Notes: generated by a model not told the origin, from the sequence alone. A stretch of DNA of 64,000 nt from Massilia varians (GCF_027923905.1 NZ_AP026966.1:4279001-4343000); one strand, 5' to 3'. Shown: positions 37,601-47,478, counted from the stretch's first letter. Program-made: numbers and translations.

Positions 37601-37675
37601 CGCGGCCGAGGCGGCGGACGACAGGAGCACGGCACTTGCCACGGCCGCGGTGACTGATTTCAGCGCAAATGCCAT
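34598..37675 (-). CDS. fimV: FimV-like polar hub protein
   Basis: A 1025-residue inner-membrane protein of the type that organises the cell pole and type IV pilus-dependent twitching. A signal sequence (SAAGLGKLTVLSALGQPLRAEI follows it) leads to a periplasmic part with a LysM peptidoglycan-binding domain near 199-245 (RYRVRQGDTLGKIA). One membrane helix lies near 435-457, followed by RRRKKG. The cytoplasmic half is acidic and repetitive, with recurring FDLxxMDFG-type motifs, and ends in the FimV TPR motif (DLAIAYQEIGDKEGARELL). Its position between asd and truA is conserved. The stop overlaps truA by 4 bp. Confidence 0.93.
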   Translation of the reverse strand: MAFALKSVTAAVASAVLLSSAASAAGLGKLTVLSALGQPLRAEIELTTTAGEDASSMAVKLASPEAFRAANIEFNPALLALRFNVEQRAGRQFIRVSSTQPLNEPFVDMLIELSWNNGRLVREYTFLLDPAELRNTQPAQAAAEARPAAPQPAAQPRAAAPQPAAPPSQAPQQAQPEPRREAPRAAAPAEAPASAAASRYRVRQGDTLGKIAAKLKPADISLDMMLVALYRANPDAFIGNNMNRLKSGQILSVPDSGALRGSGEAEARGIVVAHAADFNAYRNKLAGQVANAAPQRTPQAGQSAAGKITAKVEERPTAANESQDQLRLSKATQAAAGAQGAATASAEDSIARERELEQAQARVKELEKNVNELEQLMTVKSRSGSEVQNAAAAGAVAGAATPAAPAAKPAAAAKPAKPAAPAEPKPAEKGLADTLMDNINVVAGGAAILLLGALGISQRRRKKGDGAKGVVAEPSVLGVPTQGAHSLYAEAGGQSVDTSNSVFNSSFAPSASQLDTNEVDPVAEADVYIAYGRDAQAEEILKEALRTHPERHAVRLKLLEIYAARKDLRAFETQASELYSLTRGTGDEWAQAAALGLGIDPSNPLYAAAAGAAPVAPAPSPQERDQQSLLSQQLEASFRGGAPVAALGAGAMAGAAYAAMDHDQEQEATALPDFDATLPADASPVAEQRSDDNSLDFDLGGLSFEPIASTEPIAMAGPGRDDALDDTAVPDLDFALDPLGDPVTSPPPDLAAAPAPASEEPFDLAFDMSFGEPEAAVQPETAHAPVAQHDMAGLAAEFELPPLPAVDEDAAPAPAAQSAHEDRLFDLYTMDFGLPPAAAAPAAVAEATPFHEELPAVLGATAGASGTDDPLFDLDTMDFGSPAAPNAAPSLSQPALAPFEFDAPPAAASPAADEDPFALDDVPAATPAAAASEPSFDLADIDLELPSFEQPAAFDADFLAPSSEPALEPAALSPEHMEMETKLDLAIAYQEIGDKEGARELLDEVIKGGSSEQVSKASAMRSLLA

Positions 37676-37949
37676 GAGCGGAGGACGGTGAGGAAAATGC
37701 ATAATCGGCAGTGTGAGAAAGTTGGCCAGAGGAAAGACGATTTCCTAGGAGTCTCAACATATCATCATGCTCTGGAGCATGCAAGCTCCCAGCGCACAAG
37801 CTCGTCGGAGGAAGCCGAGATATGTGGCCAGAATGACCGATGTGGGGCGTGTTTGATAGCGTTTGATTACAAGCGCTTGGCAATATGACAGCGAGTGTGG
37901 CAAGGGTGCCAACACCCGCAGGGGGCCGGAAGACCGGCCCCGGGGATGC

Positions 37950-39077
37950 TTACTTGTCCAGCACGATGCGCAGCATGCGGCGCAGCGGCTCAGCGGCGCC
38001 CCACAGCAGCTGGTCGCCGACGGTGAAGGCCGACAGGTAGTCGTTACCCATCGACATCTTGCGCAGGCGGCCGACCGGAATGCCCAGGCCGCCGGTGACG
38101 GCGGCCGGCGACAGCTCGCGCATCGAGGCGTCGCGGGTGTTCGGCACCACCTTCACCCACTGGTTGTGCGAGGCGATGATGTCGCTGATCTCATCCAGCG
38201 GCACATCCTTGGTGAGCTTGATGGTCAGCGCCTGCGAATGGCAGCGCATCGCGCCGATGCGCACGCACAGGCCGTCGACCGGAATCGCCTTGCTGCCAAA
38301 ACCTTCGCCGCGGCCGAGGATCTTGTTGGTCTCGGCGCCGGCCTTCCACTCTTCCTTCGACTGGCCGTTGCCCAGGTCCTTGTCGATCCACGGGATCAGG
38401 TTGCCGGCCAGCGGCACGCCGAACTGCTTGGTTTCTTCCGCGGACAGGCCGTGCTGGGTGGCCAGCACGGTACGGTCGATCTCGAGGATGGCCGAGGCCG
38501 GATCGTCCAGCAGCGGCTTGACGGCGCCGTTGATGGTGCCGAACTGGGTCAGGAGCTCGCGCATGTGCTGGGCGCCGCCGCCCGAAGCCGCCTGGTAGGT
38601 CATGGACGTCATCCACTCGACCAGGCCCTGCTCGAACAGGCCGCCCAGGCCGATCAGCATGCAGGACACGGTGCAGTTACCGCCGATGAAGTTCTTCACG
38701 CCGCGCGACATGGCGTTCTTGATGACCTCCTTGTTGACCGGATCGAGCACGATGACGGCGTCGTCGTTCATGCGCAGGGTCGAGGCGGCGTCGATCCAGT
38801 AGCCGTTCCAGCCGGCCGCGCGCAGCTTCGGGAACACTTCGGTGGTGTAGTCGCCGCCCTGGCACGAGATGATGATCTCGCACTTCGAGAGTTCCGCGAC
38901 ATCAAGCGCGCTCTTGAGCGTGGTCTCGTTCTTCGCCATGGTCGGCGCGGCGCCGCCCGGGTTCGAGGTGGTGAAGAACACCGGCTCGATGTGGTCGAAA
39001 TCGCCCTCTTCCTGCATGCGCTGCATCAGGACCGAGCCCACCATGCCGCGCCAGCCTACCAGGCCTACTAGTTTCAT
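37950..39077 (-). CDS. asd: Aspartate-semialdehyde dehydrogenase
   Basis: A 375-residue NADPH enzyme making aspartate semialdehyde for Lys, Met, Thr, Ile and diaminopimelate synthesis. The nucleotide site is [12 protein letters not shown], and the catalytic cysteine is C135 in [10 protein letters not shown], the same number as in E. coli. [18 protein letters not shown] and the SGGG motif are also present. The start ATG at 39077 lies 23 bp after leuB. A 274-bp gap to fimV follows, containing the fimV leader. Confidence 0.97.
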   Translation of the reverse strand: MKLVGLVGWRGMVGSVLMQRMQEEGDFDHIEPVFFTTSNPGGAAPTMAKNETTLKSALDVAELSKCEIIISCQGGDYTTEVFPKLRAAGWNGYWIDAASTLRMNDDAVIVLDPVNKEVIKNAMSRGVKNFIGGNCTVSCMLIGLGGLFEQGLVEWMTSMTYQAASGGGAQHMRELLTQFGTINGAVKPLLDDPASAILEIDRTVLATQHGLSAEETKQFGVPLAGNLIPWIDKDLGNGQSKEEWKAGAETNKILGRGEGFGSKAIPVDGLCVRIGAMRCHSQALTIKLTKDVPLDEISDIIASHNQWVKVVPNTRDASMRELSPAAVTGGLGIPVGRLRKMSMGNDYLSAFTVGDQLLWGAAEPLRRMLRIVLDK

Positions 39078-39100
39078 TGTTGTTTCCTTGGATATAAAAA

Positions 39101-40171
<1,071 letters not shown>

Positions 40172-40184
40172 GCGGTCTCTCTTA

Positions 40185-40832
40185 TCAGATCGTGTTGGCC
40201 AGCCACGGCTGGGCCGCCAGGTGGCGCGCCTCGAACGCGCGGATGTCGTCGGCGTGGCGCAGGGTCAGGCCGATGTCGTCCAGGCCGTTGAGCAGGCAAT
40301 ACTTGCGGAAGTCGTCGATGGCGAAACCGTAGGAGATGCTGCCGTCGCTCGTGCCGATGCGCTGCTGTTCCAGGTCCACGGTCAGCCTGAAGCCCGGATT
40401 GCTTTCTACCGCCTTGAACAGGCCGTCCACCGCTTCTTCGTCCAGGACGATCGGCAGCAGGCCGCTCTTGTAGCAGTTGTTGAAGAAGATGTCGGCGAAA
40501 CTGGGCGCCACGATGGCGCGGAAACCGTACTGCTGCAGGGCCCAGGGCGCATGCTCGCGCGAGGAGCCGCAGCCGAAGTTCTTGCGCGCCAGCAGGATCG
40601 AGGCGCCCGCATAGCGCGGCTGGTTCAGCACGAAATCCGGGTTGACCGGGCGGGTGCTGCAGTCCTGGCCCGGCTCGCCGTGGTCCAGGTAGCGCCACTC
40701 GTCGAATAGATTCGGGCCGAAGCCGGTGCGGCGGATCGATTTCAGGAACTGCTTCGGAATGATGGCGTCGGTGTCGACGTTGGCACGGTCGAGCGGCGCT
40801 ACCACTCCCTCATGTACGGTGAATTTATCCAT
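40185..40832 (-). CDS. leuD: 3-isopropylmalate dehydratase small subunit
   Basis: A 215-residue swivel subunit of isopropylmalate isomerase. Diagnostic are [15 protein letters not shown], the substrate-recognition stretch [15 protein letters not shown], and [21 protein letters not shown] by its core FADIFFNN. It works with LeuC. Here the two subunit genes are not adjacent but separated by a small lipoprotein gene (40858-40992). leuB follows at 13 bp. Confidence 0.97.
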   Translation of the reverse strand: MDKFTVHEGVVAPLDRANVDTDAIIPKQFLKSIRRTGFGPNLFDEWRYLDHGEPGQDCSTRPVNPDFVLNQPRYAGASILLARKNFGCGSSREHAPWALQQYGFRAIVAPSFADIFFNNCYKSGLLPIVLDEEAVDGLFKAVESNPGFRLTVDLEQQRIGTSDGSISYGFAIDDFRKYCLLNGLDDIGLTLRHADDIRAFEARHLAAQPWLANTI

Positions 40833-40857
40833 GTTCGCTCCGGCTCCTGTTGATTGA

Positions 40858-40992
40858 TTACTTGCCGCCGGCGCTGGTGACGACCTGGCCGACCTTCTGC
40901 ACGTCCTTGCCGATGCCCGAGATGGTGTTGCAGCCGGTGAGGGCGATGGCGCTCAGGGTGACGCTCAGGGCGAGTGCAATTACTTTCTTCAT
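40858..40992 (-). CDS. Entericidin A/B family small lipoprotein
   Basis: A 44-residue lipoprotein. The signal peptide [20 protein letters not shown] ends in a lipobox LTGC with the lipidated Cys at position 21. The mature peptide [21 protein letters not shown] is typical of entericidins, tiny membrane lipoproteins forming a toxin/antidote pair in enterics and of unknown role elsewhere. An AGGAAC ribosome-binding site precedes the ATG at 40992. The gene lies between leuC and leuD, on the same strand with gaps of 37 and 25 bp, so it is likely co-transcribed with leucine genes. Only one entericidin is present. The call is clear from the lipobox and tail. Confidence 0.88.
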   Translation of the reverse strand: MKKVIALALSVTLSAIALTGCNTISGIGKDVQKVGQVVTSAGGK

Positions 40993-41029
40993 GATGTTCC
41001 TGTAGTACGGTTAAAGCGGTGTTAACGCA

Positions 41030-42430
41030 TCAAAGTGCGCGTACGTCGACAAAGTGGCCGGCGATGCCCGCCGCGGCGGCCATGGCGGGCGAAACCAGGT
41101 GGGTGCGGCCGCCCTGCCCCTGGCGTCCCTCGAAGTTGCGGTTCGAGGTCGAGGCGCAGCGCTCGCCCGGCTGCAGGCGGTCGGCGTTCATGGCCAGGCA
41201 CATCGAGCAGCCCGGCTCGCGCCACTCGAAGCCGGCTTCCCTGAAGACGCGGTCGAGGCCCTCGCGCTCGGCCTGTTCCTTCACCAGGCCCGAACCCGGC
41301 ACCACCATCGCCAGCTTGACGTTGGCGGCGCGCTGGCGCCCGCGCACTACATCGGCGGCGGCGCGCAGGTCTTCGATGCGCGAGTTGGTGCAGGAGCCGA
41401 TGAAGACCTTGTCGATCGCGATGCTCTCGATCGGGGTATTCGGCGCCAGGTCCATGTAGGCCAGCGCCTTCTCGATGGCGCCACGGCGCACGGCGTCAGT
41501 TTCCTCGCGCGGATCCGGCACGCGGCCGTCCACCGAGGTGACCATCTCCGGCGACGTGCCCCAGGTGACCTGCGGGCGGATGTCACGCGCGTCGAGCGTA
41601 ACGACGGTATCGAAGGCGGCGCCTTCGTCCGAATGCAGGGTGCGCCAGTAGGCGACGGCTTGGCTCCATTGTTCGCCCTTGGGCGAGAACGGACGGCCTT
41701 CTACGTACTCGATGGTGGTGTCGTCCACCGCGACCATGCCGGCGCGCGCGCCCGCTTCGATCGCCATGTTACAGACCGTCATGCGGCCTTCCATCGACAG
41801 GGCGCGGATGGTCGAGCCGCCGAATTCGATGGCGTAGCCGGTGCCGCCGGCGGTGCCGATTTTGCCGATCACGGCCAGCACGATGTCCTTGGCGGTCACG
41901 CCCGGCGGGAGCTCGCCGTCGACCTGCACCAGCATCGATTTCGATTTCTTGGCCAGCAGGGTCTGGGTGGCCAGCACGTGCTCGACTTCCGAGGTACCGA
42001 TGCCGTGCGCCAGGCAGCCGAAGGCGCCGTGGGTGCTGGTGTGCGAGTCGCCGCAGACCACCGTCATGCCGGGCAGCGTGGCGCCCTGCTCCGGGCCGAT
42101 CACGTGGACGATGCCCTGGCGCTTGTCGTTCATGTCGAAGTAGGTCAGGCCGAAGCTCCTGGCGTTGGCGTCCAGGGTCTCGACCTGCAGGCGCGAGGTC
42201 GGGTCCGCGATGCCATGGGCGCGGTCGGTGGTCGGCACGTTGTGGTCGGCCACGGCCAGGTTGGCCGACGTCCTCCATAGTCCGCGGCCGGCCTCGCGCA
42301 GGCCCTCGAAGGCTTGCGGACTGGTGACTTCGTGCACCAGGTGGCGGTCGATGTAGAGGACTGTGGTGCCATCGGCGTCGGCACGCACGACATGGGAATC
42401 CCAGAGTTTGTCGTAGAGCGTTTTTTGCAT
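41030..42430 (-). CDS. leuC: 3-isopropylmalate dehydratase large subunit
   Basis: A 466-residue aconitase-fold enzyme with a 4Fe-4S cluster. The cluster cysteines are visible in FIGSCTNSR and [37 protein letters not shown] and [16 protein letters not shown] are typical. It is the first gene of the leuC-ecn-leuD-leuB-asd unit. The start ATG at 42430 follows ACCGGATAGACC, a weak ribosome-binding site. An AT-rich region with a 17-bp palindrome (42549-42565) lies about 120 bp upstream. Confidence 0.97.
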   Translation of the reverse strand: MQKTLYDKLWDSHVVRADADGTTVLYIDRHLVHEVTSPQAFEGLREAGRGLWRTSANLAVADHNVPTTDRAHGIADPTSRLQVETLDANARSFGLTYFDMNDKRQGIVHVIGPEQGATLPGMTVVCGDSHTSTHGAFGCLAHGIGTSEVEHVLATQTLLAKKSKSMLVQVDGELPPGVTAKDIVLAVIGKIGTAGGTGYAIEFGGSTIRALSMEGRMTVCNMAIEAGARAGMVAVDDTTIEYVEGRPFSPKGEQWSQAVAYWRTLHSDEGAAFDTVVTLDARDIRPQVTWGTSPEMVTSVDGRVPDPREETDAVRRGAIEKALAYMDLAPNTPIESIAIDKVFIGSCTNSRIEDLRAAADVVRGRQRAANVKLAMVVPGSGLVKEQAEREGLDRVFREAGFEWREPGCSMCLAMNADRLQPGERCASTSNRNFEGRQGQGGRTHLVSPAMAAAAGIAGHFVDVRAL

Positions 42431-42548
42431 GGTCTATCCGGTGAACGCGGTAGCCCCTTGTGCGGGGACGGTTTTTGATTATGCCATAATTGTGCACTGC
42501 CGCACCAAGCCGGGGCAACGCATTTTTCTGCCAAGCTCCGATGATCTA

Positions 42549-42565
42549 TGCAAATAATATTTGCA
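42549..42565. promoter_or_regulatory. 17-bp palindrome upstream of leuC, candidate operator
   Basis: TGCAAATAATATTTGCA is a perfect dyad with a three-base centre. It has the T-N11-A layout seen in LysR-type sites. It lies between the cheA terminator and leuC in an AT-rich patch. A related TGCAAAT occurs again at 42580. The regulator is unknown. Confidence 0.5.
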
Positions 42566-42581
42566 TATACAAGTAAAAATG

Positions 42582-42618
42582 CAAATAAAAAAAGCCTGAG
42601 CGGGGAAGCTCAGGCTTT
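42582..42618 (-). terminator. Intrinsic terminator downstream of cheA
   Basis: AAAGCCTGAGC (42591-42601) pairs perfectly with 42608-42618. On the minus strand the stem runs into TTTTTTTATTT. It lies beyond repeat copy B and closes the cheZ-cheA unit. Confidence 0.88.
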
Positions 42619-42692
42619 TGTATGCGATTTTGTCACAGAGCGGCGCACTGCCGGCTTTGCGCACTGCGGTAACCACTTACGCGACTGCCGTT

Positions 42693-42798
42693 GTAGGGCG
42701 GACGGCTTCGCCGTCCGCGCGTTCAACCAGCTCATGACCAGCCACACGCTTGTTCAGACCTTGTCTGAACGCGCGGTCGGCAGAGCCGACCACCCTAC
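42693..42798. repeat. Paired-hairpin (REPIN-like) repeat, copy B
   Basis: Two 35-base arms in inverted orientation (42693-42727 and 42764-42798) around a 36-base spacer. The left stem is GGACGG/CCGTCC and the right stem GGTCGG/CCGACC. Both share CGCGCG, TTCAA or TGAAC, and an outer CCCTAC. It begins 14 nt after the cheA stop codon. Confidence 0.88.
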
Positions 42799-42812
42799 GA
42801 AACCAGGAACCG

Positions 42813-44717
42813 TCAGGCGGCCAGGCGCACGTTCGAACGGCAGCCATCCATCAGGAAGGACAGGCCGACCACCAGCACCAGTTCGCCCTCGGCCGAGCGC
42901 GCGGTGCCGGTGATGCCCTCGACCGACAGCGCGGTCATCGGCTTGATCACCAGGTCGGCCGTGCCGTCCACCGCTTCCACCGCCAGGATGTAGGGCTGCG
43001 GGGCGTTGATGACGATGCCGACCCGTTCCGAGCAGGCTTCGTAGCCCAGCGCCAGGGCCAGCGAACGCACCGGCAGCGGGCGTCCCTGGTCCTTCAGCAC
43101 CGGGGCGCCGCCCACGCACTGGAACTCTTCCGGCAGCTCGACCACGCGCTCGACGACGGCCATCGGCAGCGCCAGCGAGGCGCTCGAGGTCGACACCAGC
43201 ATGGTCGGGACGATCGACAGCTCGATCGGCAGGCGGATCGCGAAGCGCGTGCCGCGGCCCAGCGTCGACTCGATGCGGATCGCGCCGCGGTTCTTCTCGA
43301 CCGCCGTCTTGACCACGTCCATGCCCACGCCGCGGCCCGACACCGAGGAAGCTACTTCCTTGGTCGAGAAGCCCGGCAGGAACACCAGCTGGTAGGCATC
43401 GTCGTCGTTCGGAGCGCCGTTCTCGCCGATCAGGCCCTTGTCGATCGCCTTGCGGCGCAGCTTGACCGGGTCCATGCCCTTGCCGTCGTCCTGCAGCACG
43501 ATCATGACGCTGTTGGCTTCCTGCCATGCCTTGAGCAGGATGAAGGCCTTGGCCGGCTTGCCGGCGGCGACACGGTCTTCCGGCGACTCGACGCCGTGGT
43601 CGAGCGCGTTGCGCAGCATGTGCACCAGCGGATCGTACAGGCTGTCCACCACCACACGGTCGACTTCGGTCTCGGCGCCTTCGATGGTCAGTTCGACGTC
43701 CTTGCCGAGGTCCTTGGCCAGCTCGCGCACCAGGCGCGGGAACTTCTGGAACAGGCGGCCCACCGGCTGCATGCGGGTCGCCAGCGTGGCGCGCTGCAGT
43801 TCGGCCGAGTAGCGCGAGGCGCGTTCCAGGGTCTCGGTCAGCGTCGCCATCAGGGCGGCGGCCGGACCTTCGAACTTGAACTGCTGCAGGCGCTCGAGCA
43901 GCACGGAGGCCTGGTTGGCGGCCTGCACCGACTCGCCCGCCACTTCCAGCAGCGCGTCGAGCTTGACTGCATCGATGCGGATGCTTTCGTCCTTGGCCGG
44001 TGCCGCGGCGGCGCGCGCATCGGCGACCTTGTCGTTCTGGCGGCGGTCGACGCCGTCCCAACCGCCTTGCTTGGCGGCCGGCGCGGCATCCGCGGCAGCG
44101 GCAACCGGCGCGGCAGCGGCAACCGGCGCGGCAGCGACTGCGGCAGGCGCCGATCCCGCCGCGATCGCGGCGCCGGCCGGCACCACGGCGTTGTACATCC
44201 CGACCCAGTCCAGGCCATCGTCGCCGGCAGCGCCTGGCGCGGCGACCAGGGCGGCAGCCGCCGGCGCGGCGGCAACCGGCTCCGGCGCTGCGGCCACGGC
44301 CACCGGCGCGGCAGGCGCTGCGCTCGATGCGCCCTTGCCCTCGATCGCGTCCTTCAGGATGCGTTCGAGGTCTTCCGGCATCGACGCCAGTCCTTCCGGC
44401 GGGGTGCCGTTGTTCAGGTCATTGAGCTGGTCCGCCACGAAGCCCGAGGCCTCGAGTGCGGCTTCGATCGCCAGCGGCGTCACCGGCGCGGCGCCGGTAC
44501 GCAGGGCGTCGAACAGGTTTTCGGTCAGGTGGCAGGCCGCGACCAGCGCGGGCAGGCCCATGAAGCCGGCGCCGCCCTTGATCGTGTGGAAGGAGCGGAA
44601 CACCGCATTCAGTGTTTCCTTGTTGTCCGGATCGCGTTCGAGGCGCAGCAAATGTTCTTCAACATTCACCGCAAGGTCCATCGCCTCGACGACGAAGTCC
44701 TTGAGCATATCGTCCAT
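42813..44717 (-). CDS. cheA: Chemotaxis histidine kinase CheA
   Basis: A 634-residue kinase. The HPt domain has the phosphorylated histidine H44 in FRSFHTIKGGAGFM. An Ala-rich linker (about 130-220) follows with no recognisable CheY-binding P2 domain. Then come the dimerisation helices (LDALLEVAGESVQAANQ), the ATPase (LRNALDHGVE, DDGKGMD and GRGVGMDVV) and a C-terminal CheW-like domain. It passes phosphate to CheY in response to chemoreceptors. It overlaps cheZ by one base. No cheY, cheW or receptor gene is in the cluster, so partners lie elsewhere. Confidence 0.92.
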   Translation of the reverse strand: MDDMLKDFVVEAMDLAVNVEEHLLRLERDPDNKETLNAVFRSFHTIKGGAGFMGLPALVAACHLTENLFDALRTGAAPVTPLAIEAALEASGFVADQLNDLNNGTPPEGLASMPEDLERILKDAIEGKGASSAAPAAPVAVAAAPEPVAAAPAAAALVAAPGAAGDDGLDWVGMYNAVVPAGAAIAAGSAPAAVAAAPVAAAAPVAAAADAAPAAKQGGWDGVDRRQNDKVADARAAAAPAKDESIRIDAVKLDALLEVAGESVQAANQASVLLERLQQFKFEGPAAALMATLTETLERASRYSAELQRATLATRMQPVGRLFQKFPRLVRELAKDLGKDVELTIEGAETEVDRVVVDSLYDPLVHMLRNALDHGVESPEDRVAAGKPAKAFILLKAWQEANSVMIVLQDDGKGMDPVKLRRKAIDKGLIGENGAPNDDDAYQLVFLPGFSTKEVASSVSGRGVGMDVVKTAVEKNRGAIRIESTLGRGTRFAIRLPIELSIVPTMLVSTSSASLALPMAVVERVVELPEEFQCVGGAPVLKDQGRPLPVRSLALALGYEACSERVGIVINAPQPYILAVEAVDGTADLVIKPMTALSVEGITGTARSAEGELVLVVGLSFLMDGCRSNVRLAA

Positions 44718-45553
44718 TAGAACCCCAGATCGGCCAGAAGATCGTCAACGCTGTCCTGGTTCAGTGCCGTATCCGGCACCGACGGGCCCTGCATCAGCGG
44801 CGCGGGCACGGGCGGCACCTCTTTCTTCGCCAGCTTTTCCTTCAGGTCGGCCGGCGCGTGGTCGCGCAGCAGCTGCGCCAGCTCGTGCTCGACGGTCTGG
44901 GTGATCTTGACCACCTTCTTGATCAGCTGGCCGGTGATGTCCTGGAAATCCTGGGCCATCATGATCTCGAGCAGGCGCGCCTTCTCGGCTTCGGTGGCTT
45001 CGTTCACGGCGGTGGCGAACTGGCGCGAATCGCCGGCCAGGGCCTTGAATTCGTCCAGGCTCAGCTTGCCCGAGAACAGGTCGGCCCAGCGGGTTTCCAT
45101 GTCCTTGGCCTGCTTCGACAACAGATCCTGGGCCGGCATGCCGTCGTCCAGGGTGTTCAGCACCTTGTTGGCGGCCTGTTCGGTCAGGGTGGCGACGTAT
45201 TCCAGGCGGTCCTGGGCGTCGACGATGGCCGAGGAGGCCTCGGTCAGCGCCTTGTCGTAGCCGAGCTGGCGCAGCGAATCGTGCAGCAGGCGCACGATGC
45301 CGCCCAGGCGTTCGAACATGGCGTGTTCGCCGTCGCTGGCCGCGGCCGGCACGGCGGCCGCTGCAACTGCCGGAGCGGCGGCGGCGATCGCCGGCGCGCT
45401 TGCCGCCGATACCTGGTCGAACAAGGATTCGAGGTCGTCTTCGTCCGCGCCGGCGGCACCGGCAGCCGGTGCCGGCTCGGCAGCGGGAGCGCTGGCGCGC
45501 TGCGCCGCCACTTCCTCGAATAGTGCGTCGAAATCGTCAGCGGCGTCGGTCAT
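44717..45553 (-). CDS. cheZ: CheY-P phosphatase CheZ
   Basis: A 278-residue phosphatase that dephosphorylates CheY-P. The conserved helix is AQDFQDITGQ, giving catalytic D205 and Q209 (D143 and Q147 in E. coli). The C-terminal CheY-binding tail is NQDSVDDLLADLGF. Residues about 20-75 are an Ala/Pro-rich linker with an acidic patch, longer than in E. coli (214 aa). Its TAA stop shares one base with the cheA ATG (TAATG), so the two are coupled. This cheZ-cheA order without cheY is unusual. Confidence 0.9.
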   Translation of the reverse strand: MTDAADDFDALFEEVAAQRASAPAAEPAPAAGAAGADEDDLESLFDQVSAASAPAIAAAAPAVAAAAVPAAASDGEHAMFERLGGIVRLLHDSLRQLGYDKALTEASSAIVDAQDRLEYVATLTEQAANKVLNTLDDGMPAQDLLSKQAKDMETRWADLFSGKLSLDEFKALAGDSRQFATAVNEATEAEKARLLEIMMAQDFQDITGQLIKKVVKITQTVEHELAQLLRDHAPADLKEKLAKKEVPPVPAPLMQGPSVPDTALNQDSVDDLLADLGF

Positions 45554-45943
45554 AATCCCTGCTTCTCCATGGTGTATAAGTTCGCAATCAAGCGGTGCAT
45601 TCGGTCATTACTGCATCCATCGGGCGGGCGTAAACGGCGGCGCGGAATGGATCGAAATCTGCATGCGAGTGTAGCAGCGTAGTTGCCACAGGTAAATCTT
45701 GGCGACAGAGACGCAACAAAATGGACAGCGAAACTTAATTCCGCGACAATTAAAATGCAGAGTTCCTGCATGTTTACGGGAGCGAGGTGTTGTTTTTCGT
45801 AACTCGACGGTTCTTCTTACCATGCTGTTGCAGTTGCTGACAGATAAGAACCCGAAGTTTGATCAAGCTCAACAGTTTGCGTTCTTGCAATCGCCGCCGC
45901 GCCCGCTACGCCCCAGAATGACGTGGCCATAGGAGGAGTCATC
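45554..45943. promoter_or_regulatory. Divergent intergenic region between cheZ and the usp gene (390 bp)
   Basis: It holds the cheZ promoter on the minus strand and the usp promoter on the plus strand. The one clear site is an FNR-type box at 45859-45872. A weak sigma-70-like pair (TTACCT, 16 bp, TACACT) can be read for cheZ. No FliA-type GCCGATAA element is seen. No further gene is apparent. Confidence 0.5.
45859..45872 (+). promoter_or_regulatory. FNR/ANR-type box upstream of the usp gene
   Basis: TTGATCAAGCTCAA matches TTGAT-N4-ATCAA at nine of ten defined positions. Its centre lies about 78 bp before the usp start codon, which suits activation under low oxygen. An FNR-like regulator with the matching E-SR recognition helix is encoded 1.5 kb downstream. 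Confidence 0.75.
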
Positions 45944-46411
45944 ATGTACCGCAAAATCCTGATCACCACCGACGGCTCGGCCGTGTCGCAGCATACGGCT
46001 TGCGCCGGCGTCAAATTCGCGCAACAGATGGGCGCCGAGGTGCTGGCCCTGTTCGTCGCGCCCGATTACCAGTATCCGGTGTACGTGGAAATCATTCCGC
46101 CCTCCTATCCGAGCGAAGAAGACTACATGGCGCAGATGCGCCGCATGGGCGAGGAGTACATGGGCAGGATCATGCGCTCCTGCGCCGGGGCGGGCCTGAA
46201 GCACAGCTGCATGACCGCGTTTTCCGACACCGCGGCCCTCAAGATCGTCGACGTCGCCGAGCAGGAAGGCTGCGACCTGATCTTCATGGGTTCGCACGGC
46301 CGCAGCGGCTGGGGCCAGCTCCTGCTCGGCAGCGTCACCAATAAAGTGTTGTCGCACACGACCAAGCCGGTACTGGTGCACCGCCTGATCAGCGAGCCCG
46401 CACCTGCTTGA
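45944..46411 (+). CDS. Universal stress protein (UspA family)
   Basis: A 155-residue single-domain Usp. It begins YRKILITTDGSAVSQHTACAG and has the ATP-binding signature GSHGRSGWGQLLLGSVTNKV, fitting the G-2x-G-9x-G(S/T) pattern, so it is likely the nucleotide-binding type. The start ATG at 45944 follows AGGAGGAG. The FNR-type box upstream suggests induction by oxygen limitation. It is followed by a NarL-type regulator gene and an FNR-like gene on the same strand but with separate leaders. Confidence 0.93.
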   Translation: MYRKILITTDGSAVSQHTACAGVKFAQQMGAEVLALFVAPDYQYPVYVEIIPPSYPSEEDYMAQMRRMGEEYMGRIMRSCAGAGLKHSCMTAFSDTAALKIVDVAEQEGCDLIFMGSHGRSGWGQLLLGSVTNKVLSHTTKPVLVHRLISEPAPA

Positions 46412-46506
46412 GAACGCGGCCGGCGTGAAGAAATGCGACAAATGCCGCCGCCGTCCTGTGTTAGTGTGATCCGGTCATCGCTGCTTTCACCGAGAAGGAT
46501 GGTTTT

Positions 46507-47151
46507 ATGATTCGCATCGTCATTGCCGACGACCATACGATCATGCGCGAAGGCCTCAAACGCATCCTCGATGGCGCGCCGGATATCGAGATCGCCGGAG
46601 AGGCGACCAACGGCTTCGAAGTGCTGGCCCAGGTACGGCAGGGCGGTTTCGATCTGCTGCTGCTCGACCTGTCGATGCCGGGCCGCAGCGGCGTCGACCT
46701 GATCCGCCAGGTACGCAGCGAGGCGCCCAAGCTGGCCATCCTGATTCTCACCATGCACGAGGAAGAGCAGTACGCGGTGCGGGCGATCCGCGCCGGCGCC
46801 CAGGGTTATCTCACCAAGGAAAGCGCGGGCACCCAGCTGGTGGGCGCGATCCGCAAGGTGGCCTCGGGACGTCCTTATATCAGTACCGAAGTGGCCGAGC
46901 AGCTGGCGCTCAATATCATGGCGCCCAATGAGCAGTTGTTGCATAAACAGCTCTCGGACCGCGAATTCGAGGTATTTTCGCACCTCGTCGGTGGCAAATC
47001 GATCACCGAGATCGCCAACAGCCTGCACCTGTCGGTCAAGACCGTCAGCACCCACAAAACCCGCATCATGCAGAAGATGGGCATGAGCTCCCTGTCAGAA
47101 ATGGTCCAGTATGCGGTGGTCCACCGGCTGCTGTCCCCGATGAAAGCCTAG
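46507..47151 (+). CDS. NarL/FixJ-type response regulator (REC-LuxR HTH)
   Basis: A 214-residue regulator. The receiver (1-120) has acidic residues D8 and D9, phospho-acceptor D54 (LLLLDLSMPG) and Lys in YLTKESA. The C-terminal LuxR-type helix-turn-helix is LSDREFEVFSHLVGGKSITEIA with SVKTVSTHKTRIMQKM. No sensor kinase is encoded beside it, so it is an orphan here. An AAGGATG-like site precedes the ATG at 46507. The setting between usp and fnr-like genes hints at redox or stress signalling. Confidence 0.92.
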   Translation: MIRIVIADDHTIMREGLKRILDGAPDIEIAGEATNGFEVLAQVRQGGFDLLLLDLSMPGRSGVDLIRQVRSEAPKLAILILTMHEEEQYAVRAIRAGAQGYLTKESAGTQLVGAIRKVASGRPYISTEVAEQLALNIMAPNEQLLHKQLSDREFEVFSHLVGGKSITEIANSLHLSVKTVSTHKTRIMQKMGMSSLSEMVQYAVVHRLLSPMKA

Positions 47152-47478
47152 GCTTAAGAAGTTTTAGACAAGCCAGCGGCGGTTTTGTGCCGCCGCCTGC
47201 CCTCTTCCGGGGGACGTCCGCCCGGCCCCCGCACTGCCGCTCCCTCAGCCCCGCCATGCCATCACTCCCCTCTGTGACCGCAGACTATGGGTCGGAATAT
47301 TCCTACAAGCCTACCAGTCTTCCTACCTACATATTCAGCCATCGCTGATATCCGTGCCGGACTCGTGTTGGCATACTGAATTCAGCGTTTCGACTTGCTT
47401 GCGATCCAAGTCCCAGCGTGAGCCCCATGCTCCGCCCTGTGGTCGCCGAAACCCTGAGTCTTTCACCTGGAGATGAGC
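47152..47478 (+). promoter_or_regulatory. Leader region before the FNR-like gene (327 bp)
   Basis: GCGGCGG and CCGCCGC around TTTTGTG at about 47177-47197 form a GC-rich hairpin that may end the response regulator transcript, though no T-run follows on the plus strand. The rest holds CT-rich sequence and the FNR-like gene's promoter. No clear autoregulatory FNR box is seen, and no gene. Confidence 0.4.

Noticed and set aside
34220..37657. Open frame of 1145 codons on the plus strand opposite fimV
   Set aside because: It is Arg/Gly/Val-rich with no domain, lies entirely antisense to a well-supported FimV, and is the usual shadow frame of high-GC coding DNA.
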